A stretch of 64,000 nt of DNA, taken from contig NZ_CP035037.1 of the NCBI RefSeq assembly GCF_004028235.1, positions 2,852,001-2,916,000 of the forward strand, written 5' to 3'. The stretch is from Leucobacter muris (GTDB lineage Bacteria; Actinomycetota; Actinomycetes; Actinomycetales; Microbacteriaceae). A program made the position numbers and the translations under genes. Of the stretch, positions 43,592 to 51,256 are shown piece after piece; position 1 is the stretch's first letter; every line of letters starts with the position of its first letter. Under the pieces are notes generated by a model that searched no databases, was not told the origin of the DNA, and saw only the letters and a list, made by a program, of their open reading frames with translations.

Positions 43592-44720
43592 GCAGCAGAG
43601 CATTCATCGTCGAGACGACGACCGGGCACGTGGTCGACGAGGTCGACCCGACCTACGAGTGGGATGCGGCACTGAACCGGCCCGAGACGATTCGCTACAC
43701 GGCGTCGATCGAGGATCCTGACGAGTACGAGCGCGACTGGCGCAACCTAGCGACGCCGTGGAAGCACTCGCTCGTCGTCGAGGAGGAGGGGCGGCTGATG
43801 GGCGGCCCGATCGTGCCGCACCAGTACGAGCCGGGCCAGGATCTCGCGTTCACTGCGCGCGGGATGCGGCACATGATGCTGCAGCGGCGCGTGCTGCCCC
43901 CGATCGCGTACGCGCAGGGCACCGTCGTGCTCCCCACGGGGAGCCGGACCCTTCCTGCGACACGAACCTGTCGGGACTTGATCTCGGGTCGATCGGGCGC
44001 GAGCTCGTCGCGCAGGCCATGCTCGCCCCGGGCGGGCAGCTCCCGATCACGCTGCAGGCCCCGCGCGGCGGCACCCGCGACCGCAACTACTCGGGTGCCG
44101 AGATGAAGAAAATCGACGAGGCACTCACCCAGCTCTCGGACGTGATCGGCGGCCCAGACTTCGATTTCAGGCCCCGCTGGGACGGCCCGAATCGGGTCGT
44201 CTGGGACATGGTGAGCGGCACAGAGGCGCAGCCTCGTCTCGCCTCCCCGATCGAGCACGTGTGGGAGGTGTCGGCGGAGTGGTCGCCGATGTCGGATGTG
44301 ACCGTCGAGATCGACCCGAGCACGATGGGTTCCGCGTCGTGGGCGCTCGCCGGCCGAGGCGATGACCTCGTGCTCTGCGGGTACGCCTGGGATCCCTACC
44401 TCGTGCAGGCCGGCTTCCCGCTGATGGACATCGTCGATACCTCGCACACGACCGTCACCCGGCAGGACACGATCGACGGGTACGCGCGCGCCGGCATCCT
44501 GAAGGCCGCGAAGCTTCCCGAGTTCTGGGACTTCTCGGTGCAGAAGTCGGTGTCGCCCCGGCTCGACGAGTACCGGGTGGGTGACTACTGCGTGCTCAAC
44601 GTCGACCGGGGCAGGTACCTGCCCGGGGAGCCGGTGCGGCGGCGGATCCTCACCCTCGCGGGCGAGGCCGGGTCGGAGTGGGTGAAGATCACCACGGGCA
44701 TGGACTACAGCGATGGCTGA
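43585..44720 (+). pseudogene. minor tail protein (Tal/tip type), single-base frameshift in a G run
   Basis: The N-terminal part from ATG 43585 (FIVETTTGHVVDEVDPTYEWDAALNRPETIRYTASIEDPD... ARGMRHMMLQRRVLPPIAYAQGTVVLP) stays in one frame until the G run at 43938-43941. The C-terminal part (DTNLSGLDLGSIGRELVAQAMLAPGG... to ITTGMDYSDG) lies in another. Adding one G gives TGEPDPSCDTNLSG, a smooth junction, and a protein of about 378 aa of the actinophage minor tail type. As read it is disrupted, by decay or by base-calling error. The stop overlaps the next gene's start. Confidence 0.82.
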
Positions 44721-45267
44721 CCCGATGCCGCAGCCCGACACCGAGCAGGGCATCCTCGCCCGCATGCTCGGCGAGGTCGACCGCCGGCTGCGCGAGCTCG
44801 AGGCCCCGTCCGGCACGCAGCGCAACCTCGTGCTGCGCGATCTCACCGAGACGGTCGAGATGCTGCGCGCGGTCGCCGATGTCCGGTACGCGGAGTTCAC
44901 CGACCAGAAGCAGCTGTCGCAGGGATCCTGGGCGGCCGGGATGCCGGCCGTGCAGGTGACGTCGCCGACGGGCCGCATCGAGATCACCTTCGGCGGGTCG
45001 GTGAACAACGGAGACGGCTACTTCTGCTACACGATCACCGGGCAGAACGCGGGCGTGATCGTCACCCGGGACAGCGTGCGCGAGAACCCGGCCCGCCGCG
45101 TCGGCGTCTCCGGCGGCGCGACCTTCCAACCCACCGGCTACAAGACCGTGATCTTGCAGGTGCCCATCGGGGAGCCGGTCACGGTGCGGCTCGAGGTGCT
45201 CGCGGTCAACGCCTACCCCAACCTGTACGTCTTCGGCGGCTCGGTCTCTGCCCGGGTCGCCCCCTAA
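44713..45267 (+). CDS. minor tail protein (small, tip-associated)
   Basis: 184 aa. A helical N-terminus (ILARMLGEVDRRLRELEAPSGTQRNLVLRDLTETVEMLRAVADV) is followed by a beta-sandwich-like C-terminal domain (VQVTSPTGRIEITFGGSVNNGDGYFCYTITGQNAGVIV). The layout, a trimerising helix then a beta domain, resembles small tail-tip or fibre proteins. The specific role is unknown. Confidence 0.65.
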   Translation: MADPMPQPDTEQGILARMLGEVDRRLRELEAPSGTQRNLVLRDLTETVEMLRAVADVRYAEFTDQKQLSQGSWAAGMPAVQVTSPTGRIEITFGGSVNNGDGYFCYTITGQNAGVIVTRDSVRENPARRVGVSGGATFQPTGYKTVILQVPIGEPVTVRLEVLAVNAYPNLYVFGGSVSARVAP

Positions 45268-45289
45268 CGAGCTCACGAAGGAGCCCCAG

Positions 45290-46204
45290 ATGACCCTCAG
45301 ACAGAGCTTCCCGACCGACAGCACCGCCGGCCAGTCCGTCACCGACACCCGCCTCACGAACGCGGCCCTCGTCGTCCGTGACGCGGCCGGCGTGCCGCGC
45401 CCGGGCGTGGTCTTCGATTCCCCCGCGCGCATTGTGAGCCCGACGGCGTCGATGGCGTACCTCGTGCGGGATCTGCGCGCGGTCACGATGCGCACCCCGG
45501 GCGGGGTCGAGTTCGTCGCGAATGACGGCGCGGTCACGGTGCCGACCACGGCCGCGCCGGCCTCGAACTCGCGCATCGACATCGTCTACATGCGAGCCCG
45601 GTTCACCGCGAACGCCGACGGATCCTCCACGCCCGAGTTCGGCGTGCGCCAGGGCACCCCGGCCGTGAACCCTGTCGACCCCTCACTGCCTGTCGGCGCG
45701 CTCGAACTCGCCCGGTTCGTGGTCCCCGCGGGCGTCACCTCGACGCAGGCCGCCGGCGTCGCGGGCGTCGACATCGCCCCGTTCACCTGCGCCGCCGGCG
45801 GCACGCTCGTCGTGCGCACCGCGGCCGAGCTCGACACCTGGGCGCCCGCCGATGGGCCCGAAGCATTCTGCCTTGCCGACAAGGCCACGTACATCAGGAT
45901 CGGAGGCACGTGGCGGAAGGACGGCGCATCGGGTGTGATCCCGGCCCCGACGACCGCATGGACCGACCTCGGGGCGGGCCTCTTCGGGCGCTCGTTCAAC
46001 CTCACGATCCCGGTGCAGATCGACCCCGCGCGGGAGTTCCTGCAGATCGAGGCGACCGAGACCGGCTCCGGCTTCGCGTTCTTCTCGGTGGCATCGGTCA
46101 CGCCCGGCACCGGGAACACCACGGTAGCCTGCCGCGTCATGCAGTTCGGCAACGCGGCCCGCCCCGTGACCGTCGGATGGCGCGTCACCGCGATCCGCTC
46201 CTGA
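45290..46204 (+). CDS. minor tail / receptor-binding-type protein
   Basis: 304 aa, beta-rich. The N-terminal part (SVTDTRLTNAALVVRDAAGVPRPGV, SRIDIVYMRARFTANADGSSTPEFGVRQGTPAVNPVDPSLPVGALELARFVVPAG) is common in actinophage tail proteins that precede the lysin. A C-terminal 100-residue beta domain (PAPTTAWTDLGAGLFGRSFNLTIP) may contact the host surface. It is the last tail gene, which makes it the best receptor-binding candidate, but that is inference. Confidence 0.65.
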   Translation: MTLRQSFPTDSTAGQSVTDTRLTNAALVVRDAAGVPRPGVVFDSPARIVSPTASMAYLVRDLRAVTMRTPGGVEFVANDGAVTVPTTAAPASNSRIDIVYMRARFTANADGSSTPEFGVRQGTPAVNPVDPSLPVGALELARFVVPAGVTSTQAAGVAGVDIAPFTCAAGGTLVVRTAAELDTWAPADGPEAFCLADKATYIRIGGTWRKDGASGVIPAPTTAWTDLGAGLFGRSFNLTIPVQIDPAREFLQIEATETGSGFAFFSVASVTPGTGNTTVACRVMQFGNAARPVTVGWRVTAIRS

Positions 46205-46226
46205 CCTGCGACAGAAAGGAGCCATC

Positions 46227-46973
46227 GTGCTCACCGAAGCAGATCTCGCCGCCTACGTGCAGCGCGTCCGCTACCAGTGGATCGACGTCGACAAGGTGTT
46301 CGGCGCGCAGTGCTGGGACCAGTGGTCGCACTACGCGACGAACTTCCTCGGCGTTCCGTCGTGGCCGACATACACGAACGCCGGCGGCACCGGCCCGCAC
46401 GCGGGCTGGGCCTGCAACGTCTGGCACCACTTCGACCGCTCCGGCCTCGGGCAGTGGTTCGAGAAGATCCCCGCCGGCCAACCCTTCCGCCCGGGCGACG
46501 TCGTGATCTGGGAGCTCGGGTCGGTCTGGTACCCGCTCTCGCACATCGCGACCCTGCTCGAGGTGCTCGCGAACGGGATGCTGCGCTGCCTCACCCAGAA
46601 CCCGGGCGCGGTGCAGATCGCGGATCTCATCCCGCGGGGTGTGCTCGGCGCGCTCCGCCCGAAGGCGCTCACCGTGGGCGCCTTCCACACCTCCAAGACG
46701 CCGGCGCTCGCCGCGTCGCAGAAGGCCGCGGCGCTCGCGCGTGCGCGACGACGAAAGGACGACCCCATGCATCTCATTGTTCTGACCACTGGCGCCCGGC
46801 AGGACGGCTCTCCCGCATACGCGATCTACCGCCCCGGCGTGAAGGGCTCCTGGGAGGAGTACGACAAGAACGGCGCCCGCAAGCAGTACGCGAACGCACT
46901 CGCGAGCCAGTTCGGACAGCCGATGGAAGTCACCGTGGAGCGCTGGCTCGAGCTCAAGGAGAAGTACGCGTGA
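46227..46973 (+). CDS. CHAP-domain endolysin
   Basis: 248-aa lysin. The N-terminal 120 residues form a CHAP amidase/peptidase: catalytic Cys29 in FGAQCWDQWSHYATNF, then FRPGDVVIWELGSVWYPLSHIATLLEV with the likely catalytic His. The C-terminal region after residue 150 (AFHTSKTPALAASQKAAALARARRR, then GSPAYAIYRPGVKGSWEEYDKNGARKQYANAL) is a separate domain that could bind the wall. There is no signal peptide, so a holin is needed. The start is GTG 46227 behind AAAGGAG. Confidence 0.87.
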   Translation: MLTEADLAAYVQRVRYQWIDVDKVFGAQCWDQWSHYATNFLGVPSWPTYTNAGGTGPHAGWACNVWHHFDRSGLGQWFEKIPAGQPFRPGDVVIWELGSVWYPLSHIATLLEVLANGMLRCLTQNPGAVQIADLIPRGVLGALRPKALTVGAFHTSKTPALAASQKAAALARARRRKDDPMHLIVLTTGARQDGSPAYAIYRPGVKGSWEEYDKNGARKQYANALASQFGQPMEVTVERWLELKEKYA

Positions 46974-47500
46974 GCCCGATCGCGACCGCGCTCGCCGCAG
47001 CTGGGTTCGCGCTGCTCGTGCTCGCGGCGCTCACTGCGACCGTGTGGGCGCGCGAGCACGGCGCACAGCCTGCCCGCGCCGTGGCGGGGTGGGTGCGGGC
47101 GCGCTGGCTGCGCCTCGTCCCCGAACCTCGCTACGCGTCCACGGTGTACGCCTGCGCTTACGCCCTGTTCGTCGCGACGGGGGTGGTGACGCTCGCGTGG
47201 CCGCCGCAATCGCTCGAGGGCGTGTTCGGGGCCGGCGGCATGACCGTCGTTGGCCTGATGTTCCTCGTCGGTGGTGCGCTCGGCATGCTCGCGGGCTGGC
47301 GGGAATGGTGGGAGCTCGAGCGGTGGGCGATCGTCGCGATGGTCGCCGGTCTCGCCGCGTACGCGTACATCGTGATCGTGCTCCACTTCCAGTCCACCGG
47401 GTCGCGACTCACCCAGGCCGGTGTGATCCTCATCGCCTCCTGCGTGCTCGCGCTCCGTCTCGGGATGATCTGGCGGTACCCGTTCAAGCCGAGGGGGTAG
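46970..47500 (+). CDS. multi-spanning membrane protein in the lysis cassette
   Basis: 176 aa with five predicted membrane segments (ALAAAGFALLVLAALTATVW, STVYACAYALFVATGVVTLAW, MTVVGLMFLVGGALGMLAGW, WAIVAMVAGLAAYAYIVIVL, GVILIASCVLALRLGMIW). It overlaps the endolysin stop (GTGA). Its position suggests a lysis role, but five helices are more than usual for a holin. No family recognised. Confidence 0.62.
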   Translation: MSPIATALAAAGFALLVLAALTATVWAREHGAQPARAVAGWVRARWLRLVPEPRYASTVYACAYALFVATGVVTLAWPPQSLEGVFGAGGMTVVGLMFLVGGALGMLAGWREWWELERWAIVAMVAGLAAYAYIVIVLHFQSTGSRLTQAGVILIASCVLALRLGMIWRYPFKPRG

Positions 47501-47503
47501 CCG

Positions 47504-47752
47504 GTGGGAATCATCGACAGCCCCGACAAGCTCTGGTACACCCTCGCGGGCGCCCTCCTCGTGTGGCTCGGCCGCATCCTCGCCAACCGCATCCAACAGT
47601 CCACCGAGCAGCGCCGCCAGCAAGTCGACGCGCACGCCGCGGCGCTCACTGAGAACCGCAAACTCAAGGAGAGCCTGCACGCGCACCGCGTCGAGATGCT
47701 CAAGACCGGCACCTGGACCCAAGACACCCTGCCCCCCTTCATGAAGGAGTAA
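47504..47752 (+). CDS. small one-helix membrane protein in the lysis cassette
   Basis: 82 aa: one N-terminal membrane segment (LWYTLAGALLVWLGRIL) and a long charged coiled coil (RIQQSTEQRRQQVDAHAAALTENRKLKESLHAHRVEML). This is the shape of an accessory lysis protein (anti-holin or spanin-like). It starts at GTG 47504, 3 bp after the previous stop. Confidence 0.65.
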   Translation: MGIIDSPDKLWYTLAGALLVWLGRILANRIQQSTEQRRQQVDAHAAALTENRKLKESLHAHRVEMLKTGTWTQDTLPPFMKE

Positions 47753-47756
47753 CCCC

Positions 47757-48080
47757 ATGACCACCCAGACCAAGACCGATCGCAAGAACCAGGACCGGCG
47801 CACGATCATGGCCGCCCTGATCGCCGTGCTCGTCGCCCGCCTCGTCGCACAGATCCCCGCGCTGGCCGCCGCGCTCGCGTGGGTCGACGGCGTGATCGCG
47901 GAGGCCGGCATCGTGTCGGTGCCGGCACTCGCGCTGCTGCAGGCGCTCGTGATCGCGCTCGTGATCCTCGCTTACCAGAGGCTCGCGCAGTGGCTCGGCG
48001 ATCGCTGGCCGGCCGTTGAACGCATCATGCTCGGATCCGACGCCCGCCCTCACTACGTGCCCCGCTACGCCGCCGACTGA
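47757..48080 (+). CDS. holin
   Basis: 107 aa, basic N-terminus (MTTQTKTDRKNQDRR), two membrane segments (TIMAALIAVLVARLVAQIPALAAAL and IVSVPALALLQALVIALVILAY) and a charged C-terminus. This two-helix layout next to an endolysin gene fits an actinophage holin, which makes the holes that let the lysin reach the wall. It is the last gene of the late operon, followed by a terminator. Confidence 0.75.
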   Translation: MTTQTKTDRKNQDRRTIMAALIAVLVARLVAQIPALAAALAWVDGVIAEAGIVSVPALALLQALVIALVILAYQRLAQWLGDRWPAVERIMLGSDARPHYVPRYAAD

Positions 48081-48096
48081 CCCCACCGACGCAATG

Positions 48097-48134
48097 TGCC
48101 CCCACTCTCCTCCGGGAGGGTGGGGGCATCTTCT
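48097..48134 (+). terminator. terminator of the prophage late operon
   Basis: TGCCCCCACTCTCC pairs with GGAGGGTGGGGGCA around a tight loop, followed by TCTTCTG. It closes the plus-strand late genes and faces the minus-strand cargo genes. Confidence 0.8.
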
Positions 48135-48147
48135 GCGTATGAAGCTA

Positions 48148-48942
48148 CTACCTAAATTGCTCGGCGTCTTGATCTGCTGGAAAAAGTATGAGGGGGCCAG
48201 CAATGGCTAGCAGCTCTGCGAGAGAACTGGTGATGTACGAATTCTGCAACTTCTCGAATTGCGCAGGCTTGATCCCATTGCGATTCTCACTCTCGATGAG
48301 CACGATCCCCACCGGCTCACGGTTGTACTCGAGACGAACCGCCGCGATGGAGTGTGACTTCATCTTCAGGCCTGCGGCCTCTTCCGGAGTGAATCCAAAA
48401 CGGGCCACCCAGTCCTCCCAGGTTTCGGAGTTGCCTGCGCGTACAGAAGCATTGCCTCCAGTCCAGACGGTGCCGATGACCCCTTGGGTTTCTGGGTAGC
48501 TCGATCGGCCGCCCGACTGGAAGTGGGGATTCTTGGCGACCCGGGCGAGGATCCGAAACTCGCTCACGTGGTGGCAGTACACGGAAAGGCGCTGATGTGA
48601 CTCGGTGAGTTCGAGGTAAGCGCTTAGGTTGTGAGCCAGCGGCTGAATCGCATCGCGCAAGGCCTGGATGCTGGCATCGGCGCGTTCGACAGCGTCGTCC
48701 CTCTCGTTCCGAATCGAATGGAGGGACTCGGTTAACTTGCCGCGGAACACGGCGGCAACCAGGGCAAGCGCTACGCCAATGCCGATCCAAATTATGGGGC
48801 CGAGAAACACTCCTGGTACCGAGGCAATTGCCGTGGCGAAGATTGAGACGGCTGAGAGGAACTCGGTGCCATAGCGACGAAGCTTATCTTCTACCCAAGC
48901 ACCAGCCGATTCACCGGGAGTGCTAGGTCGGCCGGGCGTCAT
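48148..48942 (-). CDS. cargo gene A: two-helix membrane protein with coiled coil and GAF-like domain
   Basis: 264 aa. Residues about 28-66 form two membrane helices (FLSAVSIFATAIASVPGVFLG, IIWIGIGVALALVAAVF). Residues about 70-125 form a coiled coil (LTESLHSIRNERDDAVERADASIQALRDAI). Residues about 130-250 look like a GAF sensor domain (FRILARVAKNPHF, GVIGTVWTGGNASV, GLKMKSHSIAAVRLEYNREPVGIVLIES). The coding sequence is visibly less GC-rich than the phage genes, pointing to separate acquisition. Gene B (111 aa) lies upstream and overlaps it by 4 bp, so they form an operon. It points against the late genes, as lysogen-expressed cargo does. Membrane helices plus a small-ligand sensor suggest an effector or signalling role, possibly anti-phage. 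No known system is recognised. Confidence 0.7.
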   Translation of the reverse strand: MTPGRPSTPGESAGAWVEDKLRRYGTEFLSAVSIFATAIASVPGVFLGPIIWIGIGVALALVAAVFRGKLTESLHSIRNERDDAVERADASIQALRDAIQPLAHNLSAYLELTESHQRLSVYCHHVSEFRILARVAKNPHFQSGGRSSYPETQGVIGTVWTGGNASVRAGNSETWEDWVARFGFTPEEAAGLKMKSHSIAAVRLEYNREPVGIVLIESENRNGIKPAQFEKLQNSYITSSLAELLAIAGPLILFPADQDAEQFR

Positions 48943-49274
48943 GCATAAACCGACTGCAGCCGGACAGACTCCTCGCTGACCTGAGTATCCTCGCGGCTGT
49001 TCTTCTCCTCGTTGCGGAACCGAGTGATCGCCTGGTCCAGGATCTCAGTCGCCATATCGTCAGCGTATTCCGCGCGTACGCCGTCAGTGAAGAGGATGCC
49101 AACGACGATCTCTAGGGGGCGGTCGCCGAGAACTACTCGGTGTGCGGCAACACCGGCGTACTGAGCATCGCTCAACACCGCGCGCATGGCATTCCTGAAG
49201 CGCTCGATAACCTGATCGATCGAGTCGCCTGCATCCAGGATGACACCCAACGTGGTCTGCAATTCGTATTTCAT
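48939..49274 (-). CDS. cargo gene B: small alpha/beta protein paired with the GAF membrane protein
   Basis: 111 aa, no signal peptide or membrane helix. Pattern: strand (YELQTTLGVIL), helix (SIDQVIERFRNAMRAVLSDAQYAGV), strands (AHRVVLGDRPLEIVVGILFTDGV), helix (ADDMATEILDQAITRFRNEEKNS). That ferredoxin-like order of elements could bind a ligand or dimerise, but I know no family with this sequence. The stop overlaps the ATG of gene A (ATGA), so the two products are made together. A 122-bp upstream region with ATACAGC-N10-GCTGTAT (49349-49372) probably holds the promoter. Confidence 0.68.
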   Translation of the reverse strand: MKYELQTTLGVILDAGDSIDQVIERFRNAMRAVLSDAQYAGVAAHRVVLGDRPLEIVVGILFTDGVRAEYADDMATEILDQAITRFRNEEKNSREDTQVSEESVRLQSVYA

Positions 49275-49396
49275 CGCATCCTCCGTAGTCTTACCCCACA
49301 GTACCTCAAAGTGTCGAGTGAAACGTGGACCAATATTCTCGACGATTCATACAGCGGAAATGGTGGCTGTATATCCCTAGGGCCCTTTCTCTGCAG

Positions 49397-50026
49397 TCAT
49401 ACCGAGGTCGTCATCGCACGCGAGATCTCCTCGCTCGTGAGCTTCACCCGCGCCACGAGCTCGGCATCACCAGCGCGTTCGGGGTCGAGCCATTCGTCGT
49501 GCTCGTCGCGCGGGAGCACGAGCGGCATCCGCGGCCAGTAGTCGGCCGCCTCGCTCCCCGCCGGCGCGTCGCGGGTGACCATCGAGTACGTGGTGAGTTC
49601 GCCGTCGTCGGTGGTGACGGTGGAGGTGACCGCGGCGATCCCGAACTGCTCGCCCTCAGGCAACGCGAAGCGCCCCTTCTTCTCGACGTACCAGCTCGCC
49701 GGCAGCAGCGCGCGGCGCTGGAACGGACGCTTCCACGAGCGCAACAGCCGGTCGTCGCGAGAGTTGAACGCGGAGAACTTCACCGGCCCGCTGCCGTCGA
49801 GCCAGAGCCACCACCACGCGAACACGAGCTCACGATCACCACCTCCGGCTCTGATGATGGGGTTCAGGTTGCGGGCCTTCGATCCCGTGATCGCGGCCCT
49901 GCCGTCGCGGCCCTGTGCCCACTCCGCGATCGCACGCTCGGACTCGCGCTGGTCGAGCGGGCGGAGGGGGTCACGCGGCTCTTCGCCAGGGTGGAGGTAG
50001 CCGCCGAGCCCGTACGAGTTGCACAT
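49397..50026 (-). CDS. SOS response-associated peptidase (YedK/HMCES-like), one active-site His replaced
   Basis: 209-aa SRAP-family protein, which shields abasic sites in single-stranded DNA by a covalent bond through Cys2. Visible site residues: Cys2 (MCNSYG), Asn88 and Arg90 (SAFNSRDD), Glu115 (PASWYVEKKG) and Thr151. The His before RMP that helps reverse or form the bond in YedK (H160) is Trp164 here (YWPRMPLVL). Phage-borne SRAP genes are common and may protect phage DNA during repair. It sits alone on the minus strand between the cargo pair and the small HTH gene. Confidence 0.85.
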   Translation of the reverse strand: MCNSYGLGGYLHPGEEPRDPLRPLDQRESERAIAEWAQGRDGRAAITGSKARNLNPIIRAGGGDRELVFAWWWLWLDGSGPVKFSAFNSRDDRLLRSWKRPFQRRALLPASWYVEKKGRFALPEGEQFGIAAVTSTVTTDDGELTTYSMVTRDAPAGSEAADYWPRMPLVLPRDEHDEWLDPERAGDAELVARVKLTSEEISRAMTTSV

Positions 50027-50086
50027 GCGCTCAGGCTACGCCGCCGCGCCGGCCGAAGATACCCCCTGCCCTACGAGGGCGAGGGG

Positions 50087-50293
50087 CTACTCCGAGCGCG
50101 ACTCCTGATCGACGGCAGCGCTCGCCGCCGCGATGATGCGGCTTACCTGCATGCGGGAGAGGCGCACGGCGGCGGCGATCGCGGTCTGGGGGATCTTGGC
50201 GGCGTGGGCGTCGAGGATCGCGGCGTCGCGGGCGGCGTGGGCCTGCTCGAGGCGGTCGGCGGCGGCTGTGAGGGCGCGGGCGTGGTTGGTCAT
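50087..50293 (-). CDS. small helix-turn-helix protein
   Basis: 68 aa, all helical. It starts MTNHARALTAAADRLEQAHAARDAAILDAHAAKIPQTAIAAAVRLSRMQVSRIIAAAS, where residues about 34-56 are a sigma-4/Trp-repressor-like helix-turn-helix. The ATG overlaps the stop of the 32-aa membrane peptide gene (ATGA). The gene downstream of a 38-bp palindromic operator encodes a DNA-binding protein, which makes self-regulation plausible. Confidence 0.7.
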   Translation of the reverse strand: MTNHARALTAAADRLEQAHAARDAAILDAHAAKIPQTAIAAAVRLSRMQVSRIIAAASAAVDQESRSE

Positions 50294-50388
50294 CGTCGGC
50301 CTCGGATCGCGTAGATGAGCGCGGCCACAGCAATCACCGCGGCGGCGATGGAGATGATGAGGGTGAGGGTGAGGGTGAGGGTCTGCAT
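50290..50388 (-). CDS. 32-residue membrane peptide
   Basis: Short gene: MQTLTLTLTLIISIAAAVIAVAALIYAIRGRR. A (GGGTGA) tandem repeat in the DNA encodes the TLTLTL start, then one membrane helix and a basic end. ATG 50388 has AGGAG 8 nt upstream, and its stop overlaps the HTH gene. The site, overlap and hydrophobic design support expression. Confidence 0.65.
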   Translation of the reverse strand: MQTLTLTLTLIISIAAAVIAVAALIYAIRGRR

Positions 50389-50422
50389 GAGGGGCTCCTG
50401 GTGGACGTAGGATGGAGGGGTA

Positions 50423-50455
50423 GGGCCCCGAGTATCTAACGGCTACTCGGGGCCC
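50423..50455. terminator. hairpin between the two small membrane peptide genes
   Basis: GGGCCCCGAGTA and TACTCGGGGCCC form a perfect 12-bp stem with a 9-nt loop. Reading plus, TTCTCT follows; reading minus it lies between the 31-aa and 32-aa genes and could act as a partial stop. Confidence 0.65.
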
Positions 50456-50462
50456 TTCTCTG

Positions 50463-50558
50463 TCAGTCGCGGTTGCGCCGGTTGCGCTTCGCGGTCTGCC
50501 AGAGGATGAGGGCGGTGATGAGGTTGACCAGTGCGGTGAAGAACCCGATGATCTCCAT
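50463..50558 (-). CDS. 31-residue membrane peptide
   Basis: Short gene: MEIIGFFTALVNLITALILWQTAKRNRRNRD, one membrane helix followed by a basic tail, the topology of tiny phage toxins or membrane regulators. GGGAGGG lies 5 nt before ATG 50558. It is the first gene after the palindromic promoter region. Confidence 0.65.
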   Translation of the reverse strand: MEIIGFFTALVNLITALILWQTAKRNRRNRD

Positions 50559-50602
50559 GTTTCCCTCCCTCTCTGTCGGGGTATCTCCCCGACGTCTCTA
50601 GT

Positions 50603-50640
50603 GTAACATCATGTGGCACAATTGTGCAACATGATGTTAC
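50603..50640. promoter_or_regulatory. 38-bp near-perfect palindrome, probable operator/promoter
   Basis: Outer arms GTAACATCATGT (50603-50614) and ACATGATGTTAC (50629-50640) are perfect. The centre GCACAATTGTGC (50616-50627) is itself a 12-bp palindrome, so only the pair 50615/50628 breaks the symmetry. On the minus strand TTGCAC and TACACT, 18 bp apart, overlap it as a promoter for the 31-aa gene. AT-rich sequence inside a GC-rich prophage supports a binding site. Confidence 0.7.
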
Positions 50641-50659
50641 GCGGCGGGGGTCGATCCGA

Positions 50660-50962
50660 TCACGACAGGCTGCGCCCCTCGACGGGTTTGTGTCGCTGAT
50701 CCCAGGATCGCCACGTCACCGCGGCAGCCATCTGCACGCTCGGGAAGTACCCGACGAGGGCGCGTACGTCGGGATCCTCGTCGCCGGTCACCGAGCGCCA
50801 GAGCAGCGCGGACGGGCGCCCGATTCGCACCCGGCGGATGATCGCGACCCGGATCGCCCCGTCGTACATCCACGCCTCTTCATCGCTGACGCGCGTCAGC
50901 GTCATCATCGGGCTCCACGGCATTCCTCCCATGCGGGCGAGAGTAGCCGCGACCCCCGACAT
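50660..50962 (-). CDS. conserved-looking small phage protein of unknown function
   Basis: 100 aa from ATG 50962 (MSGVAATLARMGGMPWSPMMTLTRVSDEEAWMYDGAIRVAIIRRVRIGRPSALLWRSVTG...). The beta-rich centre (WMYDGAIRVAIIRRV) and a helix near the end suggest a small globular protein. Start and upstream stop overlap (TGATG). No family recognised. Its place next to the prophage end matches small genes found beside integration sites in actinophages. Confidence 0.6.
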   Translation of the reverse strand: MSGVAATLARMGGMPWSPMMTLTRVSDEEAWMYDGAIRVAIIRRVRIGRPSALLWRSVTGDEDPDVRALVGYFPSVQMAAAVTWRSWDQRHKPVEGRSLS

Positions 50963-51237
50963 CAGACCCGACGCACGCTGAGCATCTGCCACCCCGCGGG
51001 CGCCGCGGCCCGCAGCTCGGCGTAGCTCGATCCCTCGACCTCTCGCGTTGCGTCGCGCCGCGCGTAGGTGCCGAGCGCGGTGATGGCGGTCTCGCCCTTC
51101 TTCATGGTGACCGGGGCCTGCACGAGCACGAACCCTTCTGGGCGGTTCTTCTCGAGCTGCTCCTGCACCTCGGGGAGCCCTTCTCCCTTCACCTCGATGG
51201 CGACCGATTCGACCTGGCGGATTGTGGTGAGCAACAT
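50962..51237 (-). CDS. small phage protein of unknown function at the right prophage end
   Basis: 91 aa: MLLTTIRQVESVAIEVKGEGLPEVQEQLEKNRPEGFVLVQAPVTMKKGETAITALGTYARRDATREVEGSSYAELRAAAPAGWQMLSVRRV. Alternating strands and helices, with GWQMLSV at the end as in small proteins that adopt a DUF4177-like fold. It is translationally coupled to the 100-aa gene and starts only 20 bp inside the right arm repeats, so it is the outermost prophage gene. Confidence 0.6.
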   Translation of the reverse strand: MLLTTIRQVESVAIEVKGEGLPEVQEQLEKNRPEGFVLVQAPVTMKKGETAITALGTYARRDATREVEGSSYAELRAAAPAGWQMLSVRRV

Positions 51238-51256
51238 GATCCGAGACTACCGCGCG

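Noticed and set aside
46970-47500. Calling the five-helix membrane protein a holin
   Set aside because: Known actinophage holins usually have two to four helices, and a two-helix candidate lies at 47757. It is left as an unassigned lysis-cassette protein.
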